Under the pieces are notes generated by a model. It worked only from the letters and a program-made list of their open reading frames with translations. It searched no databases and was not told the origin of the DNA. 7,533 bases of DNA from Candidatus Rokuibacteriota bacterium (GTDB lineage: Bacteria > Methylomirabilota > Methylomirabilia > Rokubacteriales > CSP1-6), in the NCBI GenBank assembly GCA_016201575.1, contig JACQCN010000349.1:1-7533 (forward strand), read 5' to 3'. Below, piece by piece: positions 1 through 5,541 of the stretch. Position 1 is the stretch's first letter, and every line of letters begins with the position of its first letter. The translations under genes and the position numbers were made by a program.

Positions 1-1518
1 CTCGGCGTCCCCGGCCCGACCTTGATGGAGAACGCGGGGCGGGGCGCCGCGGCCGCGATCCGCGCGTTCCTGGCGGGGCGCGGCCGACCGGTGCGCGGCC
101 TCGCCGTCGTCGTGGTGTGCGGCAAGGGCAACAACGGCGGCGACGGCTTCGTCGTGGCCCGCGTGCTCGCCGGCTGGGGCGCGCGTGTGCGCGTGTTCCT
201 CCTCGCGCGCGCGGAGGACGTGAAGGGCGACGCCGCGGCCAAGCTCGCCGCGCTCCGGCGCGCGCGGCTCCGGCCGGTCGAGGTCACCGAGCCCGCGCAG
301 CTCGCGGGACTGGCCGCGGCGCTCCGGCCGGCCGCGCTCGTCGTGGACGCGCTGCTCGGCACGGGCGTGAGCGGACCCGCGACCGGGCTCGTGGCCGAGG
401 CGATCGCGCGCGTGAACGCGAGCGGCGTGCCCGTCGCCGCTCTCGACCTGCCCTCGGGGCTCTCCGCGGACAGCGGGGCCGGGCCCGGCCCCGTGGTCCG
501 GGCCGCGCTCACCACGACCTTCGCGGGGCTCAAGCGCGGGCTGCTGCTCGCGCCCGGCCGCGGCCTGGCCGGCGAGGTGCGCGTGGTCCCGATCGGCATC
601 CCCGCGGACGAGGCCGAGCGGGCCGCGAGCCTCTTCCTCCTCGAGGCGGCCGACGTCGCGCGCGAGATTCCGCCGCGGGAGCCCGCGGCGCACAAGGGCG
701 CCTTCGGCCACCTGCTCGTGATCGCGGGCTCGGTGGGGAAGACCGGCGCGGCGGCGCTGGCGGGACGCGCGGCGATGCGGGCGGGCGCCGGGCTCGTGAC
801 CGTCGCGTCGCCCCGATCGCAGCAGCCGGTCGTGGCGTCGCTGGCGCTCGAGCCGATGACCGAGCCGCTGCCGGAGACGCCGGCCCAGACGCTCGCCCTG
901 GCGGGGAAGGAGCGCCTGACAGCCCTCGCCGGCGCTCGCGACGCGGTCGCCCTCGGCCCCGGCCTCGGCCTCGACCCGGAGACCCAGACGCTCGCGCGCG
1001 AGCTGGTTCGCGACCTGCCGGTCCCGATGGTGGTCGACGCCGACGCGCTCACCGCGCTCACTGGCCACCTGGAGGTCCTGGGAGACGCGGCCGGGCCCCG
1101 CTGCCTGACCCCCCATCCCGGCGAGATGGCGCGGATGCTCGGCGTCCCGGTGGCGACCGTGCAGGCCGACCGGATCGAGACGGCGCGGCGCTTCGCGGCC
1201 CGGCACCGGGTCCACGTCGTCCTCAAGGGCGACCGCAGCGTGATCGCCGCCCCCGACGGCCGGGTCCTTGTCAACCCGACGGGGAACCCGGGCATGGCCA
1301 GCGGCGGCACCGGCGACGTGCTCACGGGAATGGTCGGCGCCTATCTGGCCCGCGGGCTCCCGCCATCGATCGCGCTCGCCTGCGCGACCTATCTGCACGG
1401 TCTCGCCGGCGACGTGGCGGCGCGCGAGACGGGCGAGGAGGGCCTGATCGCGGGCGACGTGATCGAGGCCATCCCGCGCGCGATACTGGAGGCGCAGCGT
1501 GGTGGCGTCGACCACTGA
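1..1518 (+). CDS. nnr: Bifunctional NAD(P)H-hydrate epimerase / ADP-dependent NAD(P)H-hydrate dehydratase (5' end outside window)
   Basis: This cytosolic metabolite-repair enzyme acts on damaged NADH and NADPH. The N-terminal YjeF_N domain epimerises R- and S-NAD(P)HX, and the C-terminal ribokinase-like domain dehydrates S-NAD(P)HX back to NAD(P)H using ADP. The frame is open from base 1 and reads LGVPGPTLMENAGRGAA, a typical internal stretch of the epimerase domain, so the true start is upstream; the TTG at 22 and ATG at 25 are internal codons. The epimerase glycine motif GKGNNGGDGF lies at 121-150. The dehydratase domain shows HKGAFGHLLVIAGS (about 691-732), ALGPGLG, VVDADAL, TPHPGEM, LKGD and finally NPGMASGGTGDVLTGM (about 1285-1332), the nucleotide-binding end of the family. 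Both domains look intact. The next gene is tsaE, a conserved neighbour of nnr in many bacteria. The family assignment is firm; the activity itself is inferred from homology. Confidence 0.95.
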   Translation, partial: LGVPGPTLMENAGRGAAAAIRAFLAGRGRPVRGLAVVVVCGKGNNGGDGFVVARVLAGWGARVRVFLLARAEDVKGDAAAKLAALRRARLRPVEVTEPAQLAGLAAALRPAALVVDALLGTGVSGPATGLVAEAIARVNASGVPVAALDLPSGLSADSGAGPGPVVRAALTTTFAGLKRGLLLAPGRGLAGEVRVVPIGIPADEAERAASLFLLEAADVAREIPPREPAAHKGAFGHLLVIAGSVGKTGAAALAGRAAMRAGAGLVTVASPRSQQPVVASLALEPMTEPLPETPAQTLALAGKERLTALAGARDAVALGPGLGLDPETQTLARELVRDLPVPMVVDADALTALTGHLEVLGDAAGPRCLTPHPGEMARMLGVPVATVQADRIETARRFAARHRVHVVLKGDRSVIAAPDGRVLVNPTGNPGMASGGTGDVLTGMVGAYLARGLPPSIALACATYLHGLAGDVAARETGEEGLIAGDVIEAIPRAILEAQRGGVDH

Positions 1519-1558
1519 GCGAGCGTGAGGAATGTCTCGCGGGAGCCCGTTGGGGGGT

Positions 1559-1589
1559 GTCGGGGGGAGCGGCGGTCGCTCCCCCCGAC
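1559..1589. promoter_or_regulatory. Perfect 13-bp GC-rich hairpin before tsaE
   Basis: The left arm GTCGGGGGGAGCG (1559-1571) is exactly complementary to the right arm CGCTCCCCCCGAC (1577-1589), with a 5-base loop GCGGT. The hairpin lies in the 75-base gap between nnr and tsaE and ends 4 bases before the ATG at 1594. No T-run follows, so it is not a textbook intrinsic terminator. It could attenuate readthrough, hide the tsaE start from ribosomes, or be a dispersed repeat. The pairing is directly visible; the role is inferred. Confidence 0.7.
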
Positions 1590-1593
1590 GTTG

Positions 1594-2055
1594 ATGGATC
1601 TAGTGACGCGGAGCCCCGAGGAGACCGAGGCGGCGGGCGAGCGCCTGGGGCGCGCCCTCGGGCCCGGCGACGTCGTGGCCCTCACCGGTGACCTCGGCGC
1701 GGGCAAGACGTGCTTCATCCGCGGGCTCGCGCGCGGGCTCGACGTGCGCCAGCCGGTCTCGAGCCCGACCTTCGTCCTCGTCAACCAGTACGCGGGGCGC
1801 CTGCCCGTCTACCACCTCGACGCCTATCGGACCGGGAGCCTGACCGAGGTGCTGGACCTGGGCTTCGACGAGTACGTGTCGGGCGACGGGGTGACGGTGA
1901 TCGAGTGGGCCGACCCGCTGCGCCCGCTGATTCCCGCCGGCGCCGTCTGGGTCCACATCGCGGGGCTCGGCGACGAGCCGCGCACGATCAGCATCGCGCG
2001 GCCCGACGCCCCGTATCTGACCGGTGACGTTGACTCCCCGCGGGAACGCGGGTAG
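1594..2055 (+). CDS. tsaE: tRNA threonylcarbamoyladenosine biosynthesis ATPase TsaE
   Basis: TsaE is the P-loop ATPase that works with TsaB, TsaD and TsaC to place the t6A modification at position 37 of ANN-decoding tRNAs. The 153-residue product has the expected size and motif order: SPEETEAAGERLG near the N-terminus, Walker A GDLGAGKT (32-39), VSSPTF (55-60), HLDAYR (74-79) and VIEW (102-105). I chose the ATG at 1594 because homology begins right there. A GTG at 1525 in the same frame would add 23 residues encoded by the hairpin region, which look non-coding. No clear Shine-Dalgarno precedes 1594, because the hairpin occupies that space; translation may depend on coupling or on structure opening. 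The C-terminal tail after about residue 135 is poorly conserved in the family. radC starts 9 bases after the stop. Confidence 0.93.
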   Translation: MDLVTRSPEETEAAGERLGRALGPGDVVALTGDLGAGKTCFIRGLARGLDVRQPVSSPTFVLVNQYAGRLPVYHLDAYRTGSLTEVLDLGFDEYVSGDGVTVIEWADPLRPLIPAGAVWVHIAGLGDEPRTISIARPDAPYLTGDVDSPRERG

Positions 2056-2056
2056 T

Positions 2057-2063
2057 GAGGAGG
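2057..2063 (+). promoter_or_regulatory. Shine-Dalgarno of radC, unusually close to the start codon
   Basis: GAGGAGG is a near-perfect anti-16S match but leaves only one base before the ATG at 2065, where 5-9 is normal. The in-frame TGA at 2056-2058 rules out an upstream start, and the N-terminal family residues begin within 10 codons, so 2065 remains the best start. Translation coupled to the tsaE stop (2053-2055) is likely. Confidence 0.55.
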
Positions 2064-2064
2064 C

Positions 2065-2742
2065 ATGTCCGCGATCAGCCAGTGGCCCCGGGCCGAGCGC
2101 CCGCGCGAGCGTTTCTACCACATGGGCGGGGACGCCCTCGCCGACGCCGAGCTGCTGGCGATCCAGCTCGGCTCCGGCGCGCCGGGCCGGAGCGCCGTGG
2201 ACGTGGCCCGCGAGATGCTGGTCGCCTACGGCTCGCTGGCGGAGCTGTCGGGCCGGGCCGTGGAGGAGCTGGCCCGGATCAAGGGCGTCGGCCGCGCGAA
2301 GGCGGTCCGCCTGGCCGCGGCCTTCGAGCTGACCCGGCGGCTGCGCGCCCGCGTGCCCGCCGAGCGCACGGTGCTCGGCAGCCCCGCGCAGGTGTACGCG
2401 GCGTTCGGGCCGCTCATGGAGGAGCTCAAGCGGGAGGTGTTCCGCGTGGCCCTGCTCGACGCGCAGAACGGGCTCCTGCGCGACCTGGTGGTCTCGGAAG
2501 GCACGCTGTCGGCGAGCCTCGTGCATCCCCGCGAGGTGTTCAAGCCCGCCATCCTCGAGTCCGCGGCCTCCGTGATCCTGCTCCACAACCATCCGAGCGG
2601 CGACCCCACCCCGAGCCGCGAGGACGTGCGGCTCACCCGGCAGCTCGTGGAGTGCGCGGCGCTGCTGGACCTGCGGATCCACGACCACGTGATCATCGGG
2701 CGCGGGCGCTTCGCGAGCCTGGCCGAGCAAGGAGTGATCTGA
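2065..2742 (+). CDS. radC: RadC family protein (JAMM/MPN+ metal-binding domain)
   Basis: RadC-family proteins combine an N-terminal helix-hairpin-helix region with a C-terminal JAMM (Zn2+) domain. They were named for DNA repair, but that role is disputed and the biochemical function is unsettled. The 225-residue product has the usual full length. Visible motifs are ERPRERF (11-17), ALADAELLAIQLGSG (24-38), the hairpin IKGVGRAKA (72-80), and the JAMM ligands H174-x-H176, S184 and D187 in HNHPSGDPTPSRED. Glu124 in KREVFRV fits the conserved upstream glutamate, and the C-terminus SLAEQGVI is typical of the family. All predicted metal ligands are present, so this is not a decayed copy. The gene sits 9 bases after tsaE and 2 bases before the VOC gene, suggesting cotranscription. 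Confidence 0.94.
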   Translation: MSAISQWPRAERPRERFYHMGGDALADAELLAIQLGSGAPGRSAVDVAREMLVAYGSLAELSGRAVEELARIKGVGRAKAVRLAAAFELTRRLRARVPAERTVLGSPAQVYAAFGPLMEELKREVFRVALLDAQNGLLRDLVVSEGTLSASLVHPREVFKPAILESAASVILLHNHPSGDPTPSREDVRLTRQLVECAALLDLRIHDHVIIGRGRFASLAEQGVI

Positions 2743-2744
2743 CG

Positions 2745-3191
2745 ATGGCGATCTCGGTGCAGGGCGTCGGGCACGTGGTGCTGAAGGTGCGGGACCTCGA
2801 GCGGGCGGCGGCGTTCTACCGCGACGTCCTCGGCCTCAAGGAGGTGGCGCGCTACCGCGGCCACATGGCGTTCTTCTCGGCGGGGACGAACCACCACGAC
2901 CTCGCGGTGCTCGCCCTGGGGCCCGACGCCCGCCCGGCGCCGCGGGACGCGGTCGGGCTCTATCACGTCGCGCTGAAGATCGGCGACAGCCTCGAGGCGC
3001 TGCGGGCGGCCAAGGCGCACCTGGAGGCGCACGGCGTGCCGATCCGGGGCACCGCCGACCACCGGGTGAGCCAGTCGATCTACTGCGAGGATCCCGACGG
3101 CAACATGCTCGAGCTCTTCGTCGACGGCGATCCCGCGCTCTGGCGGGACCGGCCCTCGATCGTGGCCACCGTGGAGCCGCTCGACCTGTAG
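2745..3191 (+). CDS. VOC (glyoxalase/extradiol dioxygenase fold) family metalloenzyme
   Basis: The 148-residue product is a single vicinal-oxygen-chelate unit of two beta-alpha-beta-beta-beta modules. The first module has GHVVLKVRDLERAAAFYRDV, typical of the fold. His10, His74 (LYHVALKI) and Glu123 (NMLELFV) fall where the 2-His-1-carboxylate metal triad of catechol 2,3-dioxygenase-like members lies. TADHRVSQSIYCEDPDGN (103-120) also supplies the conserved His106 and Tyr113 of that branch, which makes a dioxygenase-like member somewhat more likely than glyoxalase I. The substrate cannot be told from sequence. An AAGGAG at 2729-2734, inside the radC end, lies 10 bases before the ATG. The gene is 2 bases after radC and appears to be the last gene of the run, because hairpins follow its stop. 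Confidence 0.88.
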   Translation: MAISVQGVGHVVLKVRDLERAAAFYRDVLGLKEVARYRGHMAFFSAGTNHHDLAVLALGPDARPAPRDAVGLYHVALKIGDSLEALRAAKAHLEAHGVPIRGTADHRVSQSIYCEDPDGNMLELFVDGDPALWRDRPSIVATVEPLDL

Positions 3192-3243
3192 CGCCGGATC
3201 AGGCCATGTGAGCCAATCGCGCCGCCTGGCGCCACGTGCTCGA

Positions 3244-3262
3244 GCGCCGGCTTTGCCGGCGC
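3244..3262. repeat. Perfect 8-bp hairpin in the convergent intergenic gap
   Basis: GCGCCGGC (3244-3251) pairs exactly with GCCGGCGC (3255-3262) around a TTT loop. A weaker 5-bp stem with a 4-base loop lies just upstream (3219-3232). With the larger hairpin at 3283-3311 these fill the 127-base gap after the VOC gene. They may contribute to transcription termination or belong to a dispersed intergenic repeat. Confidence 0.6.
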
Positions 3263-3282
3263 AACCTGTCCTGGGGGAGGCT

Positions 3283-3311
3283 TCGGAGGGGGCCGTCGAG
3301 GCCCCCTCCGA
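3283..3311. terminator. Perfect 12-bp hairpin, probable bidirectional terminator
   Basis: TCGGAGGGGGCC (3283-3294) is complementary to GGCCCCCTCCGA (3300-3311) around the 5-base loop GTCGA, and a G-T pair can extend the stem. It lies between the convergent VOC gene (ends 3191) and the minus-strand small gene (stop at 3319), 7 bases beyond the latter's stop. There is no T-run on either side, so termination efficiency is uncertain. Placement between converging genes is the main argument. Confidence 0.6.
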
Positions 3312-3318
3312 GTTGGGC

Positions 3319-3561
3319 TCAGCCCTTGGCGAGCTTCTCGACCTCGGTCTTCGACATGGTCTGCAGACGCGAGATCAGGTTCTTGACCTTCCGCTCGGAT
3401 GCGTCGTTGGCCAGGATCAGCTTCTTGGACTTGGTCCCGTTGACGATGTAGGCCACCCAGTCGTCGAGCGTGGGGGTGCCTCGCCACGCGATCGTCAGGC
3501 CGCTCTGCCGCATTCGTCGCCGTCCTTCGATCTTCGCCAGTGGCTTGCGGCTCACTTCCAT
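3319..3561 (-). CDS. Hypothetical 80-residue basic protein
   Basis: I do not recognise this protein. It begins MEVSRKPLAKIEGRRRMRQ (very basic), has a short central region TPTLDDWVAYIVNGTKSKK, and ends in a charged, probably helical half ending in EVEKLAKG. It has no membrane segment, signal peptide or cysteine. Evidence that it is real: the start has an AGAGGA Shine-Dalgarno about 9 bases upstream, a promoter-like TTGACA/TAACGT pair lies 70-100 bases upstream, and a hairpin follows the stop. The coding region is about 62% G+C by hand count against about 73% in a 60-base sample of the VOC gene, with more lysine and asparagine than its neighbours. This may mean recent acquisition or simply a different amino-acid make-up. 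Basic charge and small size would allow nucleic-acid binding, but that is a guess. Confidence 0.6.
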   Translation of the reverse strand: MEVSRKPLAKIEGRRRMRQSGLTIAWRGTPTLDDWVAYIVNGTKSKKLILANDASERKVKNLISRLQTMSKTEVEKLAKG

Positions 3562-3629
3562 CGGTTTGTTCCTCTGGCTGACTCGCGTTCACCGCGGCGG
3601 AGGAGCATCAATGAGGACACGGTGCGTTC

Positions 3630-3658
3630 ACGTTAAGAATCGGGTTCGCGGGTGTCAA
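3630..3658 (-). promoter_or_regulatory. Sigma70-type promoter candidate for the small minus-strand gene
   Basis: Reading the minus strand, a perfect -35 TTGACA (3658-3653) is followed after 17 bases by TAACGT (3635-3630). The second element keeps the T1, A2 and T6 of a -10 box but matches only 3 of 6 overall. Transcription would start near 3623 and give a leader of about 60 bases before the ATG at 3561. Confidence 0.45.
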
Positions 3659-3733
3659 GATTTCGTTTCTCCGCGTGGAATGCGCATTTTCTGCGCGCGG
3701 GCGCCGGCGGGGCCGGTTGTGTACGGCGAATCC

Positions 3734-3754
3734 TCACCGCGGCGTCCGCGGTGA
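3734..3754. repeat. 9-bp perfect inverted repeat, with a third related arm upstream
   Basis: TCACCGCGG (3734-3742) and CCGCGGTGA (3746-3754) are exact inverted copies around a 3-base centre CGT. The right arm extends to CCGCGGTGAAC (3746-3756), which is the exact inverse of GTTCACCGCGG at 3587-3597. The motif therefore occurs three times in this gap. It could be a protein-binding site, or a terminator hairpin for the minus-strand flavoprotein gene. Confidence 0.5.
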
Positions 3755-3821
3755 ACGGATGGACCGTCGTTTTCGGCCGGGGTGGCCGCGAAGCCGCGCC
3801 AGACGGTGCGATTCGGGTCGC

Positions 3822-3859
3822 CGTGGATAACTGTGGAAATGTGGACAACCTGTGGGTAA
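3822..3859 (+). promoter_or_regulatory. Cluster of four DnaA-box-like 9-mers (candidate oriC or DnaA-binding locus)
   Basis: Compared with TGTGGATAA (the complement of TTATCCACA), the sites are CGTGGATAA (3822-3830, 8 of 9), TGTGGAAAT (3832-3840, 7 of 9), TGTGGACAA (3840-3848, 8 of 9) and TGTGGGTAA (3851-3859, 8 of 9). All share one orientation, with starts 8-11 bases apart. The local G+C is about 50% in a genome near 70%. Arrays like this are typical of bacterial replication origins and of DnaA-controlled promoters. No dnaA, dnaN, parA or rpmH gene is visible within the window, so origin function is unproven. Confidence 0.55.
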
Positions 3860-3862
3860 TGA

Positions 3863-4903
3863 TCAGAGCGCTTCCGTCGGCCGCAGTGCCGCAAGGTCGC
3901 GCGCGCCGGTCTGGTCGAGCTCGCCCGAGAGACGGTCGAGGATCAGGCGCGCCAGCCCGGGGCCGCGCGTGACGAAGCCGGTGAAGTAGCCGCAGGCGCT
4001 CGCGCCGGCCCGGATCAGCGCCAGGGCCTTGTCCGGCGTGTCCACGCCGCCCGTGGCGATGATCTCCACCGCCTCGCCGAACTTGGCGCGCGTCCGCCGC
4101 AGGTTCGCGAGCGTCGATTGGAACAGCGCCGGCCCCGACAGGCCGCCCGCGCCCTGCGACAGGCGCGGCTCCGCCACCCGCCGCGTGTTGCCGTAGTTGA
4201 CGATCGTCACGCCCGCGTCCAGCGCCGCGGGAATGATCGCCCGCTCGTTCTCCTCGGCGAAGTCCGGCGAGATCTTGAGGATCAGCGGCCGCGGGGTCGC
4301 CGCGCGTACTTCCCGGAAGAGGGCGCGCAGCTCCTCGGGCTTGCGGCTCCACTCGTAGACGAGCGCGGTGTTCGGCGAGGAGATGTTGAACTCGAGCAGG
4401 TCGGCGAGAGGCGCGAGCGCCGCGACCAGGCGCACGTAGTCGTCGATCGACTCGCCGGCGACGGCCACGATCAGCGGGACGCGGCGCGGGAGGCGGGGCA
4501 GGGCGGCGCGGTAGGCGTCGAGGCCCGGGTTCTTGAAGCCGTTGCAGTTGACCAGCCCCGGGCCCGCCGGCGAGTCGTGCCGGACCAGGTTCGGCTCGGG
4601 ATGCCCGGGGCGCGGCGCGCGCGTGATGCTCTTCGTCGTCACCGCGCCGAAGCCGAGCCCCATCGCCCGCTCCAGGACCGCGAGGTCGTCGTACATCGAA
4701 GCCAGGATCAGCGGGTTCGGGAGCCGGACCCCGCCGAGCGTCACGGCCAGCCGCGGGTCGCGCGAGCGGAACACCGGGAGCCGGCCGAGCGGCACCCGGC
4801 GGAGGACGGCCTGCCCGAGCGCAACGGCGGTCGGCTCCGGCAGGCGGCACAGCACGCCGGCGTACAGCAGCCGATACAGCGCCGCGATCGTCCCGATCAT
4901 CAT
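3863..4903 (-). CDS. Dihydroorotate dehydrogenase family flavoprotein (class 2-type, atypical substrate loop)
   Basis: This is a 346-residue FMN-binding TIM-barrel protein related to PyrD, which oxidises dihydroorotate to orotate in pyrimidine synthesis. An N-terminal hydrophobic helix region (1-40, with ALYRLLYAGVLCRL) resembles the membrane-associating helices of quinone-linked class 2 enzymes. Visible motifs are VTTKSIT (88-94), GHPEPN (100-105), NCNGFKNPG (119-127), FNISSPNT (172-179; Ser176 aligns with the class 2 catalytic serine), LKISPDF (209-215), NYGNT (236-240), GGLSG (253-257), TGG (284-286) and YFTGF (306-310). The segment normally reading A-x-G-x-DK is ASMYDD (68-73), so the orotate-contacting lysine is Asp73. 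The NRxGF element is also changed to NCNGF. It may be a divergent PyrD or a paralogue with another substrate. The start is the first of two adjacent ATGs; no clear ribosome site precedes it. The gene stands alone on its strand. Confidence 0.85.
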   Translation of the reverse strand: MMIGTIAALYRLLYAGVLCRLPEPTAVALGQAVLRRVPLGRLPVFRSRDPRLAVTLGGVRLPNPLILASMYDDLAVLERAMGLGFGAVTTKSITRAPRPGHPEPNLVRHDSPAGPGLVNCNGFKNPGLDAYRAALPRLPRRVPLIVAVAGESIDDYVRLVAALAPLADLLEFNISSPNTALVYEWSRKPEELRALFREVRAATPRPLILKISPDFAEENERAIIPAALDAGVTIVNYGNTRRVAEPRLSQGAGGLSGPALFQSTLANLRRTRAKFGEAVEIIATGGVDTPDKALALIRAGASACGYFTGFVTRGPGLARLILDRLSGELDQTGARDLAALRPTEAL

Positions 4904-5070
4904 ACGCGGCCGAGCGTACCACGTCCCTCGTCCGGGGATTCTCCGGGAGGCTCCTGCGGGAAATTCCCCGCCCGGCTTCGTGGTTCGCCTGATTGCGCCC
5001 CGCCGGCCGGGCCAGAGAGTCTGGGCTCCGCGCCGATCCCGGCAGGGCCGGTGCCGCGCGCTCCGCCCGC

Positions 5071-5092
5071 CCCTCCGGAGGGCGGCTATACT
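5071..5092 (+). promoter_or_regulatory. -10-like TATACT preceded by a 12-base palindrome
   Basis: TATACT (5087-5092, 5 of 6 to TATAAT) lies 38 bases before the ATG of the carboxymuconolactone decarboxylase-family gene. No -35 match stands at the right distance. The perfect palindrome CCCTCCGGAGGG (5071-5082) occupies the spacer and could be an operator. The rest of the 227-base divergent gap (4904-5130) is GC-rich, and I see no clear promoter for the minus-strand gene in it. Confidence 0.4.
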
Positions 5093-5130
5093 CGCCCTAC
5101 CGAGACCGACCTTCGATCAGGAGGAAGGAC

Positions 5131-5526
5131 ATGTCCGAGGAGCGCTACCAGGAAGGGCTCGCCGTCAAGCGCCGGCTGTTCGGGGAAGGCAAGGAGCATC
5201 CGCTGCCGCCGGGGCATCTCGCGTCGGACCTGCTGCGCCTGACCGACGAGATGGTCTTCGGCGCCGTGTACACGCGCCCGGGGCTCGATCTGAAGACGCG
5301 CAGCATGCTCAACCTCGCCGCCCTGACCGTGCTCGGCCGGGACGACTACCTGCGGCGTCACCTGCAGGGGGCGCTCCACGTGGGCGTGACGCCGGAGGAG
5401 ATCAAGGAGATCCTGATGCAGATGGCGTTCTACGGCGGCATCCCGTGCGCGCTCAAGGGCCTTCGCATCGCGCAGGAGGAGATCGCCGCCTGGCAGTCGG
5501 CGCGCGCCGCGGGATCTCCGTCCTGA
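5131..5526 (+). CDS. Carboxymuconolactone decarboxylase (CMD) family protein
   Basis: The 131-residue product matches the gamma-carboxymuconolactone decarboxylase family throughout. That family includes PcaC of the beta-ketoadipate pathway, AhpD-type peroxidase partners and many uncharacterised members. Key stretches are VYTRPGLDLKTRSMLNLAAL (46-65), RRHLQGALHVGVTPEEIKEI (75-94, with His77), and MAFYGGIPCALKG (98-110). These follow the PcaC-like pattern of arginine-rich RPGL..KTRS, H..GAL..GVT and Y.G.P. The CxxC pair of AhpD-type members is absent, which argues against a thiol peroxidase role. The protein is probably oligomeric and all-helical, as is known for the family. The ATG at 5131 is supported by AGGAGGA at 5119-5125, well spaced. 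It precedes a MenB/BadI-type gene in the same orientation, with a 132-base gap containing operator-like repeats, so the two may be regulated separately. Substrate unknown. Confidence 0.88.
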   Translation: MSEERYQEGLAVKRRLFGEGKEHPLPPGHLASDLLRLTDEMVFGAVYTRPGLDLKTRSMLNLAALTVLGRDDYLRRHLQGALHVGVTPEEIKEILMQMAFYGGIPCALKGLRIAQEEIAAWQSARAAGSPS

Positions 5527-5541
5527 CTGGAGTGGACGGCC

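Larger units (their letters stand above)
3562..3862. other. 301-base non-coding gap with origin-like features
   Basis: No convincing gene is present here. From left to right the gap holds the leader and promoter-like sequence of the small minus-strand gene, a stretch of about 50% G+C (3631-3690), a short inverted repeat GCGCA/TGCGC (3682-3696), a 9-bp perfect inverted repeat (3734-3754), and the DnaA-box-like cluster (3822-3859), which ends 3 bases before the stop codon of the minus-strand flavoprotein gene. Confidence 0.6.

Noticed and set aside
1525..1593. N-terminal extension of TsaE from the GTG at 1525
   Set aside because: The added 23 residues are encoded mostly by the hairpin, and family similarity begins at the ATG at 1594.
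117..1691. A 524-codon plus-strand open frame overlapping nnr
   Set aside because: It is extremely arginine-rich with no family motif, as expected for an out-of-frame reading of GC-rich coding DNA; the nnr frame explains the region fully.
3208..3636. A 142-codon plus-strand frame opposite the small basic protein gene
   Set aside because: It runs through the hairpin block and lacks a ribosome site; the minus-strand gene has promoter, ribosome site and terminator-like context.
3192..3862. CRISPR array, tRNA or transposon ends in the central non-coding region
   Set aside because: No regularly spaced identical repeats, no tRNA cloverleaf arms, and no terminal inverted repeats flanking a transposase were found; the hairpins are all different in sequence.
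3633..4922. A 429-codon minus-strand frame overlapping the flavoprotein gene
   Set aside because: It is the wrong frame of the same strand; only the 3863-4903 frame shows the FMN-binding TIM-barrel motifs.
5131..5526. AhpD-type peroxidase function for the CMD-family protein
   Set aside because: The catalytic CxxC pair is absent; the only cysteine is at residue 106.
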